Positions 36,184 through 45,194 of a stretch of DNA of 64,000 bases are shown here, in pieces. This DNA is from Cytobacillus oceanisediminis (GTDB lineage: Bacteria > Bacillota > Bacilli > Bacillales > Cytobacillaceae): assembly GCF_022811925.1 (NCBI RefSeq), contig NZ_CP065511.1, forward strand, positions 3,403,501 through 3,467,500, written 5' to 3'. Under the pieces are notes generated by a model. That model saw only the letters and a program-made list of their open reading frames with translations. It searched no databases and was not told the DNA's origin. The translations under genes were made by a program, and so were the position numbers. Position 1 is the stretch's first letter. The number at the start of each line of letters is the position of its first letter.

Positions 36184-36626
36184 ATGGCGGATAAGATTAC
36201 AAAGGAACAACGAAGAAAAACATGCAGGCTATTAAATCTATATCAAAACTCGAAAGTATAGTTTCGAAAGAATTGTGGAAAAAAGGATTTCGCTTCAGAA
36301 GAAATTCTAAAGATTTATTTGGAAAACCTGATATTTCTATTAAGAAGTATAGAGTAGCAATCTTTATAGACTCTTGTTTTTGGCATCAATGCCCCTTACA
36401 TGCTATTATGCCAAAAAGCAATACTGATTATTGGATAAAGAAACTTGCTAGGAACATTGAACGGGACAAGGAAGTTGATGAATACTATAAGAAGAAATGC
36501 TGGAACATTAAGAGAGTCTGGGAACATGAAATAAAAAATGACTTGGAAAAGGTAATAATGGAGTTAGGTGAGTTTATTGCCGTTGCCCAAGAACAAGTAA
36601 AAAGAGACCCCAAGGGATCTCTTTAA
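36184..36626 (+). pseudogene. vsr: Very short patch repair endonuclease, apparent one-base frameshift
   Basis: Vsr nicks T:G mismatches made by deamination of methylcytosine. The body (36222-36626) reads MQAIKSISKLESIVSKELWK, then LFGKPDISIKKYRVAIFIDS with catalytic Asp, CFWHQCPLH zinc residues and WNIKRVWEHE. The natural start is ATG at 36184 behind GGAAGGAGTA: it encodes MADKITKEQRRK, the usual Vsr opening, but then leaves frame at the A run 36216-36220. One more A gives KEQRRKNMQAIKS. So the gene is broken by one base, uses slippage, or is misread in sequence. Its stop overlaps the end of the convergent methyltransferase gene by four bases. Confidence 0.85.
36600..36626. terminator. Bidirectional hairpin at the convergent ends of vsr and the methyltransferase gene
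   Basis: AAAGAGACCC and GGGATCTCTTT pair with one mismatch around a tiny loop. A runs precede and follow it, so T runs follow the stem in both directions. It lies inside the last codons of vsr. Confidence 0.65.
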
Positions 36627-37723
36627 ACTGATAAGGAAGTTTTGTTTGTTTTTACTTCAGTGTTTTCATATGCACTATTAAGTGCTGCAATCATACTTGT
36701 AGCAAGTCTTTTAATGACAGGAACACTTACTGCATTTCCTGCTTGCTTGTAAATATGAGAGTTTGCCATTTTTTCTGGAATTTTATAATCATCATCAACA
36801 GGAAATCCTTGAAACCTTAATGCTTCCTTAGGAGTTAATTTCCTATATCCCCAATCATCTACAATCAAAGGTACGTTATGCCCACCTGTTCCCATGTTAG
36901 CAGTCAAAGTAGGACAAACATTACTTTGATTTTCTCTAATATAAATTCTTCTTAATTGATAAACAGTATCTCTACGAGTCATTGCTTCTTGTATCATAGC
37001 GTAATATTGACTATTAGAAGTGTAATAAAAAGCAGGATCTTGTTTTTTATCACGATCTAAAATATTGTCAATTGTATTAGTTAGCGGAATTTTTTCTGGC
37101 CAAACGAAATTATTTAATGCCTCTTCATCCTTGAATCCAACAATAAAAATACGTTCCCGATTTTGCGGAATATTACCATATTCCATTGTATTCATAACTT
37201 TACTGTCAATATGATATCCACTTTCTCTAAGCATTTGTTCTATAACTCTAAATGTATTACCGTTATCGTGTCCTTTTAGATTTTTTACATTTTCTAAAAA
37301 GAATGCCTTTGGCTCCTTTGCACGAATAAAACGAACTACGTCAAAAAATAAAGTGCCTCGTGGGTCAATTGCCTCCGTATACCCCCCACATTCTGGGCAA
37401 AGGGCTCCATTAACATATTCATTATAAGTAACGCTATGCTCATGTTCACATTCATGACATTTATATTTCATCCCGTGACGGTTTCCTGCTACAGAAAATG
37501 CAACACACGGCCAGCCTGCCGTTAATACATCCACTTTCGGCATTTCGTGTTCACTTACTTTACGGATATCTTCTTCTTTCAATGTATGCTTAAAGTTCTC
37601 TCTATAAGTAATACAAGCATTCTTGTCCATTTCATTGGCCCATAAAATATTCATACCTGCTTGTTCAAACCCTTTGTCTATTCCACCTATTCCAGCAAAT
37701 AGTGATGCAACTGTATATGGCAT
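36623..37723 (-). CDS. DNA C5-cytosine methyltransferase with inserted zinc ribbon
   Basis: 366 residues. Motif I SLFAGIGGIDKGFEQAG, motif IV with catalytic Cys AGWPCVAFSVAG, motif VI FFLENVKNL, motif VIII NIPQNRERIFIVGF, and motifs IX-X LTPKEALRFQGFP and QAGNAVSVPV are all intact. Between motifs IV and V sits KCHECEHEHSVTYNEYVNGA followed by LCPECGG: two CXXC pairs about 25 residues apart, a zinc ribbon not found in simple Dcm enzymes. It should protect host DNA from the neighbouring nuclease; Vsr would repair its deamination products. ATG at 37723 follows AGGAGGAC. The target sequence is not predictable. Confidence 0.93.
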   Translation of the reverse strand: MPYTVASLFAGIGGIDKGFEQAGMNILWANEMDKNACITYRENFKHTLKEEDIRKVSEHEMPKVDVLTAGWPCVAFSVAGNRHGMKYKCHECEHEHSVTYNEYVNGALCPECGGYTEAIDPRGTLFFDVVRFIRAKEPKAFFLENVKNLKGHDNGNTFRVIEQMLRESGYHIDSKVMNTMEYGNIPQNRERIFIVGFKDEEALNNFVWPEKIPLTNTIDNILDRDKKQDPAFYYTSNSQYYAMIQEAMTRRDTVYQLRRIYIRENQSNVCPTLTANMGTGGHNVPLIVDDWGYRKLTPKEALRFQGFPVDDDYKIPEKMANSHIYKQAGNAVSVPVIKRLATSMIAALNSAYENTEVKTNKTSLSV

Positions 37724-37739
37724 TCACAGTCCTCCTACC

Positions 37740-37802
37740 AAATCGAATATATGTTCTCTTATTTGAGATATATTTATTATATTATCATATATTGTCGATT
37801 TT
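37740..37802. repeat. Inverted repeat upstream of the methyltransferase gene
   Basis: AAATCGAATATATG (37740-37753) is matched by CATATATTGTCGATTT (37786-37801), the inverse apart from a two-base insertion. Its place, 17 to 79 bases upstream of the start codon, suits an operator, for example control by the methyltransferase itself or another regulator. Confidence 0.4.
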
Positions 37803-37987
37803 AGCTTAAATACTAAATTCTTTCAAGTAATTTTATTTCTTATCGATAACGTCTCACCTTACGAATTTAGTAATTTAATGAATCCACTTTTGTATAGAGC
37901 AATTGTAGGTATTAATTTTTTGAAACTATTTAAACACAAAATTTTCTATTAAAAAGTCAATAAAATACAAAATTATATATAAGATCC

Positions 37988-39139
37988 CTAATTCTTAAAC
38001 TCTTCCTCAAAATCAGCATATGAGCCTTTACTGGCAAAATTAATCTTAAACCGATAATCATCTATTTTAGTGACAAGTGCAGAGTCTATCCCCACCCGGT
38101 CTAGATCCTCATATGTAACTAGTCGACCAACAGGAACCTGTAAAATAGTACGTAGAATCCAATGACCTAATAATTTGTTAGGTTTTGACATAAATCCCTT
38201 TCCGCCTGACTGACATACTTTTGCGTCAATCTCTTTTCCATCTGGAAGTACTAAAATAAACGGCTCCTTTTCATCAGAATGGGGATCGTAAGGGAAGAAT
38301 CCTTCAAATTGCTGATGTATCCAACTAGGAATCGGAATATAAACTTCGTCTTCATGTCTATCTCGACCTCCTGCATTCCACTGATTTAAGCCACTCTTTT
38401 CTTCCACTTTTCCAGATCGTGCGCTGTAAAGAGGTAGATAAATTTGTTCAAATTTCTCGTCTTGTTCATGTGCGATATAGTATTCTTCACTTTGGTCAGT
38501 TAACAATAATTGGAAGGGATCATCTAATACCTCTACATCAAACTTAGCAATAGGATTATTACATAAAAATTGTTTATATAAAGTAGATTTAGCAATATAG
38601 AATTTATAATGATTATACTTATCTTTAAAGAAAATGTTTTTATCAGTTGTCTTCTTTCTGTCTAACTTTATTGATGCCAAATCAATATAATGCATCTCTT
38701 CTTCATGTATTTCAAACATACCATCTTTTCGTGTCACTAAATGGTAAATCTTCTTAGATGTATTGTGTGCACGTTCTGTTGCCGCTATTCTGTTATTTCT
38801 AAGCTCAGCAATTTTTAGCATTATATTTTCTTCATTCAAACCTCTGAACTTTTCAATATCTTTGTTAAACTCTGCAACCTTTTCAAATTTCTTTCCGTTA
38901 CCATGGACAAAGGTCTTCAGTCCTATACCCACACTACCTTTAAAGGCATCAAAAGAAATATCACCCCTTGATAAATTATTTGCATTAAGAGCCCTACAGA
39001 ATATATTTTCTGCTGCTCGATAATATAGGTAGGGGGTTCTACTTTCACTAAATAAATTTGATAATGACCCTACTACTTGTAATAGTTTAATGTATTCCTT
39101 TTGCTCTTCTTGGCTCTGTTTATCAAAAAACAATTTCAA
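37988..39139 (-). CDS. Probable type II restriction endonuclease with B3-like DNA-binding domain
   Basis: 383 residues. The C-terminal part has KSGLNQWNAGGRDRHEDEVY, IPIPSWI, FPYDPHSDEKEPFILVLPDG and VCQSGGKGFMSKPN followed by LLGHWIL. This is the signature of the DNA-binding domain of NgoFVII/BfiI-type endonucleases (B3/EcoRII-N fold). The N-terminal part lacks the PLD motif of those enzymes but has DISFDAFKGSVGIGLKTF followed by KKFEKVAEFN, which could be a PD-(D/E)XK-like site. TTG at 39139 has GGAGG four bases upstream. It lies next to a C5-methyltransferase and vsr, so restriction of unmethylated DNA is the likely role. Confidence 0.75.
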   Translation of the reverse strand: MKLFFDKQSQEEQKEYIKLLQVVGSLSNLFSESRTPYLYYRAAENIFCRALNANNLSRGDISFDAFKGSVGIGLKTFVHGNGKKFEKVAEFNKDIEKFRGLNEENIMLKIAELRNNRIAATERAHNTSKKIYHLVTRKDGMFEIHEEEMHYIDLASIKLDRKKTTDKNIFFKDKYNHYKFYIAKSTLYKQFLCNNPIAKFDVEVLDDPFQLLLTDQSEEYYIAHEQDEKFEQIYLPLYSARSGKVEEKSGLNQWNAGGRDRHEDEVYIPIPSWIHQQFEGFFPYDPHSDEKEPFILVLPDGKEIDAKVCQSGGKGFMSKPNKLLGHWILRTILQVPVGRLVTYEDLDRVGIDSALVTKIDDYRFKINFASKGSYADFEEEFKN

Positions 39140-39327
39140 TGTACCTCCAGTATCTAAATAATCAAATTATAGCAAATTATGTAAGGAAACTAAAAGAGGA
39201 ATTTCTTTAAATGTTTCTTTATCTGTAATGATGATTTAATATCCTATATATTAATTTTTGAAAGTTTTGTGAACTAACAAGATTATCTCTCCTAAAAATA
39301 ATAGAATATATTGACAGGAGGGATATT

Positions 39328-39561
39328 GTGGAAAAATTGATTAAAAAGCTACAACCACATTGTGTTAAGTGTGGAGAACCATTCTGGGAAGAAGATATTG
39401 TCCACACAGACACAATGTTTGAACAAATCCAACATATTGAGTGCTTTATATTTAAACCAGAATACATAAAAGAAACGGGAACCTTTGGTGATATAGTAAG
39501 AGAACACCAAGAATATAAAAAAATTTTTCTTGTCTTAAGAAGAGGTATGGCTCTTCATTAA
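39328..39561 (+). CDS. 77-residue zinc-finger-like protein
   Basis: GTG at 39328 behind AGGAGGGATATT. The sequence HCVKCGEPFWEEDIVHTD, then HIECF, gives a CXXC...HXXC arrangement, a likely treble-clef zinc site. The remainder is helical and basic. It is the only plus-strand gene between the restriction endonuclease and the AIPR operon. No family was recognised; a DNA-binding or regulatory role in the island is a guess. Confidence 0.6.
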   Translation: MEKLIKKLQPHCVKCGEPFWEEDIVHTDTMFEQIQHIECFIFKPEYIKETGTFGDIVREHQEYKKIFLVLRRGMALH

Positions 39562-39640
39562 TTTAATATCTTTATATTCATATAACTAATAAACATGTTA
39601 AGAAATGAAATAAAATAACTTAAGTTGAAATTAATAAAAC

Positions 39641-39681
39641 AAAACACCCTCTATCTCATTTATACAAGATAAGGGTGTTTT
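39641..39681. terminator. Bidirectional terminator
   Basis: AAAACACCCTCTATCT and AGATAAGGGTGTTTT form a long stem with a ten-base loop between the convergent zinc-finger gene and the AIPR gene, with A and T runs on both flanks. Confidence 0.85.
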
Positions 39682-39685
39682 ATGG

Positions 39686-41497
39686 TTAAATTAGGGTTTT
39701 GAGTTCCTTAGAGCATGTAGCTTTGTACTGAATCCAACATGCTTCCTGCTTCGCCCACTGCGTCACGTTCCGCTCTCCGGCAGATTCTTTCAGATAGGAC
39801 AAAGTCTTATCTGCAATGATACGGATAATATCATCCCATTTTTCTGATAGTGATTGTTCTTCCCATACACCAACCAAATCAATTTGCTCGCTGTAGATAT
39901 GGTGAAGCATTGCCACAGTATAATAAATGACGTTTGCCTTATAGCCTCTCAGCTTCATTTCATCAACGATTTCTTTGACGCGCTGATTAATGATGGCTCT
40001 GGCAATTAATTTCTGATAGACGGATAGAGTAATCTTATCCTGTGTGCTGCCGCTCCAGAAGCTCTTGTTCAGATCCATGAACTTCTTGAATGCTTCCTCT
40101 CCGCCCTTACTGGAAACGTGAGGATAGCCTTCCCATGACATGAAGTATTTAGCCAGATCGACTTTTGTAAGGACTTTATCTTTCGGATACTGCTTTTTGA
40201 AATCGGTCTGTTCTTTTCCTCGCTTGCGGCGGTTGATATCCACCATATACTGGCCTCTGGCACGTTCGAAGTACCATTTGCTTTCTGGTCTTCTTCCGTC
40301 TTTTGCAGGAATCCAGATATTGCGCGAAAATTTCTCAAGGTCGGACATGAAGCGTGTATTGGCCAATAGATCCGATTTATTGATCTTATTTTGCGTATTG
40401 GCATATTGTGAAATTCGGGAAATCATTTCATCTTCCAGCAGGTGCTGATCTTTTGAAACAAATTCGTTAACCTGAAGGATTGTAAGTTTTGCCTGGACGT
40501 ATACATCCTTTAGGCTGATTCCCTCTTTATAAGCCTTATGGATGGAAGCCGTCGTTTGGCCGCCGTTTACAATTTGCCAGCCGCTAAGACCTGTTATTTT
40601 ATATTGATTTACTCCATCTTTTACAGGCTCAAAGTCGCCTGTTCGGGCTACAGTTGAAATGCCGTTGTTATAGGCGACAAACATTTTCCGCTGGAATGGA
40701 TCTTTAAGCGTATCGCGTATGCCCTTGTTGGTTCCGCCCCTTGCCTGCAGGAATGAACGAACATTTCGCTCAACAAGCTTTTGGCCCCATTCGTCATAGG
40801 ATTTAGCAAGAAGCTCAGCTGAAATATAGCCTACATAACAGTCAAATTCCTTTACACCGCTTGAAGGGTCAGGAACAAACATCATTTCAAATGTTTCACC
40901 GTAATCTCTCTCAAAATCAATGTAGTCTGTCTCTATAGCCTGCTCAGATGTGATCAGCTGCTGGACTCGGTCAATATCCCATACTTGAACATTCACGGTC
41001 TCAATGCCAGGAATTGTCATTTCTACCGGCTTGTTTGAAGCATAGTACATATTTGTCACTACAAAAATATTAATCTCGTTTAAGCTGTCTATTTCTTCAT
41101 CAATGACTTTAGCAAGGTCGTAAGCTTCCAAAGAATGGTCAATTGTTTGAAGAAGGGACTTGGCATTTGTGACAAAACGCTTCGCCCGATTGGCGATTTC
41201 TGCAACAGCAGTCATGTTGATTGAAAGCAGATCTTCCTCATTCTGCTCAAAATTATAATCAGCCACAAACAGATCTAATACATGATTTTCGTCATCAAAA
41301 GAATAGGCATTTACGGCAATGTTTTTTCCCGTATCCTTATAAGGAGGGATCAGGATTTCCGGATCATCCGGCCTGTCCATAAAGGAAATCATTTTTTCCA
41401 GGAATGGAACCTGATAGCTGCCTGTTTTTATCGCTTTTTCTTCCAGCTCCTCCATGAAATCGAGGAGAAATTCTTTTCTTTGTCTAGTTTCTATCAT
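39686..41497 (-). CDS. AIPR-domain protein (abortive infection phage resistance)
   Basis: A 603-residue AIPR-family protein. The hallmark GLSGWQIVNGGQTTASIHKA near residues 305-325 is followed by VYVQAKLTIL, ISQYANTQNKINKSDLLANT, and WYFERARGQY. AIPR proteins occur in phage-exclusion and restriction clusters; their chemistry is unsettled, though a nuclease-like role has been proposed. It is the last gene of a four-gene operon, three bases after the PD-(D/E)XK gene. GHKL ATPase, Z1, PD-(D/E)XK and AIPR together resemble the MZA system (MutL, Z1, AIPR) reported in surveys of defence islands. Confidence 0.9.
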   Translation of the reverse strand: MIETRQRKEFLLDFMEELEEKAIKTGSYQVPFLEKMISFMDRPDDPEILIPPYKDTGKNIAVNAYSFDDENHVLDLFVADYNFEQNEEDLLSINMTAVAEIANRAKRFVTNAKSLLQTIDHSLEAYDLAKVIDEEIDSLNEINIFVVTNMYYASNKPVEMTIPGIETVNVQVWDIDRVQQLITSEQAIETDYIDFERDYGETFEMMFVPDPSSGVKEFDCYVGYISAELLAKSYDEWGQKLVERNVRSFLQARGGTNKGIRDTLKDPFQRKMFVAYNNGISTVARTGDFEPVKDGVNQYKITGLSGWQIVNGGQTTASIHKAYKEGISLKDVYVQAKLTILQVNEFVSKDQHLLEDEMISRISQYANTQNKINKSDLLANTRFMSDLEKFSRNIWIPAKDGRRPESKWYFERARGQYMVDINRRKRGKEQTDFKKQYPKDKVLTKVDLAKYFMSWEGYPHVSSKGGEEAFKKFMDLNKSFWSGSTQDKITLSVYQKLIARAIINQRVKEIVDEMKLRGYKANVIYYTVAMLHHIYSEQIDLVGVWEEQSLSEKWDDIIRIIADKTLSYLKESAGERNVTQWAKQEACWIQYKATCSKELKTLI

Positions 41498-41500
41498 CTT

Positions 41501-42523
41501 TTACCCTTCCACTCTAAACATTTGGTATATGGTTTCTGGATCTTTCTCATAATCGGAACAATGAGTCAGATCAATATTATAACTTACATGGGAAATTCCC
41601 TTCGGCAGATGTTCCTTTAAAAGACGAGGGAAATCTTCCCCAGCTTCGTAAACCTCTGTTTTTTCCACGAAAAATAAGATATCGCCATATTCTTCTTCTC
41701 TAAAACCAAGATCAGTCATCAAATCACTATAAATAAGGGCGATTCTTTCAGATCGCTCCGCAAGCTTGGCCCGGACTTGTCCTGCCAGCTCCTGGAGGCT
41801 CATGCCATGTGTCCTGCTTTGTTCGAGGAAACAGACATATAGATAAATAGAAGATACGGCTTCACTTAGCTTCAGCTGGTTCTCATTAGATATTTTAATG
41901 GTTTTTGATAGTTTATCAATGACGGTTTTGATCTCGAGCCCGCATCTGGTGCCTTTGAAGTCAATTCTTCCCTTTGTCGGACCTTCCCACTGTTCAATAA
42001 TGAGAGGAGGCTGGCCAGGGTGCTTATCAAGCCATTCATTGATAAACCATAATTCTCCAAAGAGCCCCCGCTGCTGTTCTTCAGAAAGCCGCTTAAATCC
42101 TCCGCGCTGGAAGAAAGTCCTCCATCGATCAAGTACTTTATAGACAGTCGAAAACAGAGATTCTTCCTTTTCAGCTACTAAATGTTCAGCGAGATTCTGG
42201 AGGACAACATCAAAAATTTCGGAGCTTTGTTCGTCCTCCTGTCTGATCACGAGGAAATAATGCTGCTTAAGCAGGAAAAGCTTCTCAAAATATTCTACTT
42301 TGACTGACATGCCTCGCCATTTCGGCAGTGCTTTTTCCTGATTATCGTCCCATGCTTCCGTGCCCAGATCAATGTATAGCTGGCGGTGATGATTCGCAGG
42401 ATCAATTCCTGCAAACATGACAGGGCTCTCGTAAGTCAGGACATTCAGCTTATATACTTCACTGTCATCCTGGCTTTTAAGCTCTTGGATCATTTGTTCA
42501 AACTCTATTTTTAGGTTCAACAC
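41501..42523 (-). CDS. PD-(D/E)XK motif protein
   Basis: 340 residues. A central LFGELWFINEWL (conserved Glu) is followed by RIDFKGTRCGLEIKTVIDKL, in which Asp, then Glu-X-Lys fit a PD-(D/E)XK nuclease core. The flanking parts are mixed alpha/beta with no other motif. Proteins of this type (DUF4420-like) are usually found between Z1 and AIPR genes. It lies 25 bases after the Z1 gene and three before the AIPR gene. It is probably the DNA-cutting subunit of this system. Confidence 0.82.
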   Translation of the reverse strand: MLNLKIEFEQMIQELKSQDDSEVYKLNVLTYESPVMFAGIDPANHHRQLYIDLGTEAWDDNQEKALPKWRGMSVKVEYFEKLFLLKQHYFLVIRQEDEQSSEIFDVVLQNLAEHLVAEKEESLFSTVYKVLDRWRTFFQRGGFKRLSEEQQRGLFGELWFINEWLDKHPGQPPLIIEQWEGPTKGRIDFKGTRCGLEIKTVIDKLSKTIKISNENQLKLSEAVSSIYLYVCFLEQSRTHGMSLQELAGQVRAKLAERSERIALIYSDLMTDLGFREEEYGDILFFVEKTEVYEAGEDFPRLLKEHLPKGISHVSYNIDLTHCSDYEKDPETIYQMFRVEG

Positions 42524-42548
42524 AGCTACTCTCCTTAAATAAAGTTAT

Positions 42549-45194
42549 TTAGACCGTTTTATTAGTCTGGTAGACATTTGTATCGTCAATTTCAGTCCCA
42601 GGGAAAGAGAATGCAATTCCAATAGGCACCAGTTTTGACGAGAATCCGGCATCCAGACTGTTAAAGATCGGCACTTCTGGATGCAGAGGATAAATTAGCA
42701 TTAACCCCTTTTCCTTGTCACGCATTCTGCGTTTCTCTGTACGGTCTTTGATTCCTTTAATTTCTTCATAATCAAGATCCATGTATTCGTGGTTTGGAGA
42801 CACAATGGCCCCAATGTCTCTGATTTGATCCTTGCTCTCAGGCGCTTTCACTTTCTTACCAAGAGCAGCTGCCGATTTCAAATTGATCTTCCCTAAATCA
42901 ACAGGATAATCTGATAGTCCAGAAGCTGATGAAGGATCCCCTTCTACTACTGCAACTGTCCAATCCGTCAGCTCTCCCTCTTTATTCACACGGTCAATAT
43001 AATCGGCTATTAAAACAGAATTAACGATATTGCTGTCAGCAGTCTGATATTCTGACAGATATTCTTTAATCATGTCTGAATTAACGCCAGATGCAGCATA
43101 AAAGTTTGTTCTTCTGTAAGTTGTCTTTTCTAAAGGAAGCTTATTTGCCAGCTTGACAGTGGCATCCATATTTCCTTTAATGACTTCTTCACTTGGATCA
43201 AAAAGCCTTGTCTGCTGAAGGGTACCTGCATAAATCACATTAGAAGATACTGCATTTCTCATTTTCAGCGGGCTTGTCAGCTTCATCGTTGGATGGCTAA
43301 GCATCTTAACTGCATATTCAGAAGGTGTTTTTTTCATTGCAGCAAGACGGTCGAATTCCTGGCGCAGCTGAATCATCGCAATGGCCAGATGTTCAAAATT
43401 TGAAGCAATCTCATCTGACGTATAGATGCGGCAAAGATCCATGTATCCCTTCCTGTATCCAAACCAGCGCCCCATCTGCATGAGTGTGTCATACATAAGC
43501 GTGTTACGGTAGTAATAGGTGATGCTTAAGCCTTCCAGGGTAAGACCGCGGGATAATTTGTCTCCGCCTACGGCTATTACATTCAGGCCATCTTCTTTAT
43601 ATTGGTGGTAATCCAAAGCATCCCGGCTGTTACCGTTAATTTCGAAAACTTGGATCGTCTCACAGCATTTTCTCAGTTCTTCATATACTTCATCCCAGCT
43701 GAATTCTGGATGGTTTTCATTTGGCCAATCCCTGCTAGTAGGAAGGATATCATTTTCATAAAGCTCCTGCAGCTCTGCAATCACACTGCTTTCAGGATTA
43801 TACTGAAGCTGTTTTGAGATGGCATCAAAGGTACGCAACACTTCATCTTTCACACTTGACTGAACGTCCTTGAAGCGTGAAGTATGAATAAGCATCGAAT
43901 TATGCTTCTTTCTTTGCCCTCTCAAATTGCGGACAGCAATCACAAGCAGGAATTCCAGCATAGCTTCACGCATCTGCGGAGGCACCTCTTCAAACTTATC
44001 TGCATCAGATTTCTTTTTAATTGTCGTAAATACCTCAAGATCTTCCTGGCGTAAATGGCGGATCAGGCTTGGGCGAGTATCTTCAGCATCCTCTTCCACA
44101 TTGAAGTATTCTTCAGGTCCGCAATATTCCTTCGGCTTTGGCAGGCCGACAAGGAAATCTTTCGGATATAGGTCGTCCCCTTCTGCCTCTGTACTTCCCT
44201 CTTTACTGATAAGAAGGTTTGCGAAAGGTGTTGCTGTATAGCCTGCAAATGCTTTGCGCTTAAATACTTCAAGTATTTGCCTGATCAGACGGTTGATCGT
44301 TTTCGGATCTTCATTTTTGTCTGGATTGGAAGTGTCAACGGATGCCTGGTCAGCCTCATCATCAATAATTAAGACTGGGATATCCAGATTATATAAATCA
44401 CGGTGATTGATTAATTGATCTCTAAGCGATTCCAGAACGGTTTTGTTTTTCTTGACAACCATCAGCGTTGGCGAGTTCAGGTTGCTGGTTCCTCTTTGGC
44501 TGGACTTGATATCATTTACTTCTGTTGTCCAGGATGAAATGATATGCTCTGCGGTATTCGCATAAATTTGTGCAACTCCGATTGGATTGCCATCCTTATC
44601 TGTCCGGTTCCCGATTACCTCTTCATTCAAGCGGATCTGTGTTTGGGCTCTTAAGTCATTATGAATACCTGACAGTACAATGATCAGCTTATAGCCGACA
44701 TCATAAGCCTTGTTGATCAAGCCAGTGAAGTTAGCTGTTTTACCAGACTGGACATATCCTAATACAAGTCCTCGCTTATCGAATGGCTCCATGGACTTTG
44801 GATTTCCAATCGAAGCCATAATCTGATTGGTTGTTTCATCAATGGCGGTAACCGCCTCAAGCGGCCAATTTTTAGCTTCGGACAGATATCTGCGGTACCT
44901 GGTCCAGAAAAATCCGCTTGCTGCCATTTTAGGCTCAAACCAGCTTTTTTCTTTCGAGTTCCTCATGACATAATCCTTGGGAACCTCCAAGCCAATTTTG
45001 TATTTCATGAACATTTCCAGAGACCATTTTTGGAATTGTGCATCATCAATTGGACCAAACCCGGATGCCAATACTCTCGCTAATTCAAGTGCTTTTTCTG
45101 CAGCTTCCTCCGAAGTTGCAGAGTGGGCTTTCAACATATAATAGTTATTCGTAAAGGCCTGTTCGAACAGGCTCTTATTATCAATTCCTGACAA
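42549..45194 (-). CDS. Z1-domain protein (SF2-like ATPase)
   Basis: 881 residues. An SF2-type motor has Walker A RGLVLGYVQSGKTANFTGLI near residues 146-165, a DEAD-like LIIDDEADQASVDT, GYTATPFANLLIS and, at its end, the Z1 hallmark GGDKLSRGLTLEGLSITYYY with LMQMGRWFGYR. These motifs are intact. Z1 proteins always travel with a GHKL ATPase gene, as here: the start overlaps that gene's stop by 14 bases. A role as ATP-driven DNA remodeller in defence is inferred from the family. Confidence 0.9.
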   Translation of the reverse strand: MSGIDNKSLFEQAFTNNYYMLKAHSATSEEAAEKALELARVLASGFGPIDDAQFQKWSLEMFMKYKIGLEVPKDYVMRNSKEKSWFEPKMAASGFFWTRYRRYLSEAKNWPLEAVTAIDETTNQIMASIGNPKSMEPFDKRGLVLGYVQSGKTANFTGLINKAYDVGYKLIIVLSGIHNDLRAQTQIRLNEEVIGNRTDKDGNPIGVAQIYANTAEHIISSWTTEVNDIKSSQRGTSNLNSPTLMVVKKNKTVLESLRDQLINHRDLYNLDIPVLIIDDEADQASVDTSNPDKNEDPKTINRLIRQILEVFKRKAFAGYTATPFANLLISKEGSTEAEGDDLYPKDFLVGLPKPKEYCGPEEYFNVEEDAEDTRPSLIRHLRQEDLEVFTTIKKKSDADKFEEVPPQMREAMLEFLLVIAVRNLRGQRKKHNSMLIHTSRFKDVQSSVKDEVLRTFDAISKQLQYNPESSVIAELQELYENDILPTSRDWPNENHPEFSWDEVYEELRKCCETIQVFEINGNSRDALDYHQYKEDGLNVIAVGGDKLSRGLTLEGLSITYYYRNTLMYDTLMQMGRWFGYRKGYMDLCRIYTSDEIASNFEHLAIAMIQLRQEFDRLAAMKKTPSEYAVKMLSHPTMKLTSPLKMRNAVSSNVIYAGTLQQTRLFDPSEEVIKGNMDATVKLANKLPLEKTTYRRTNFYAASGVNSDMIKEYLSEYQTADSNIVNSVLIADYIDRVNKEGELTDWTVAVVEGDPSSASGLSDYPVDLGKINLKSAAALGKKVKAPESKDQIRDIGAIVSPNHEYMDLDYEEIKGIKDRTEKRRMRDKEKGLMLIYPLHPEVPIFNSLDAGFSSKLVPIGIAFSFPGTEIDDTNVYQTNKTV

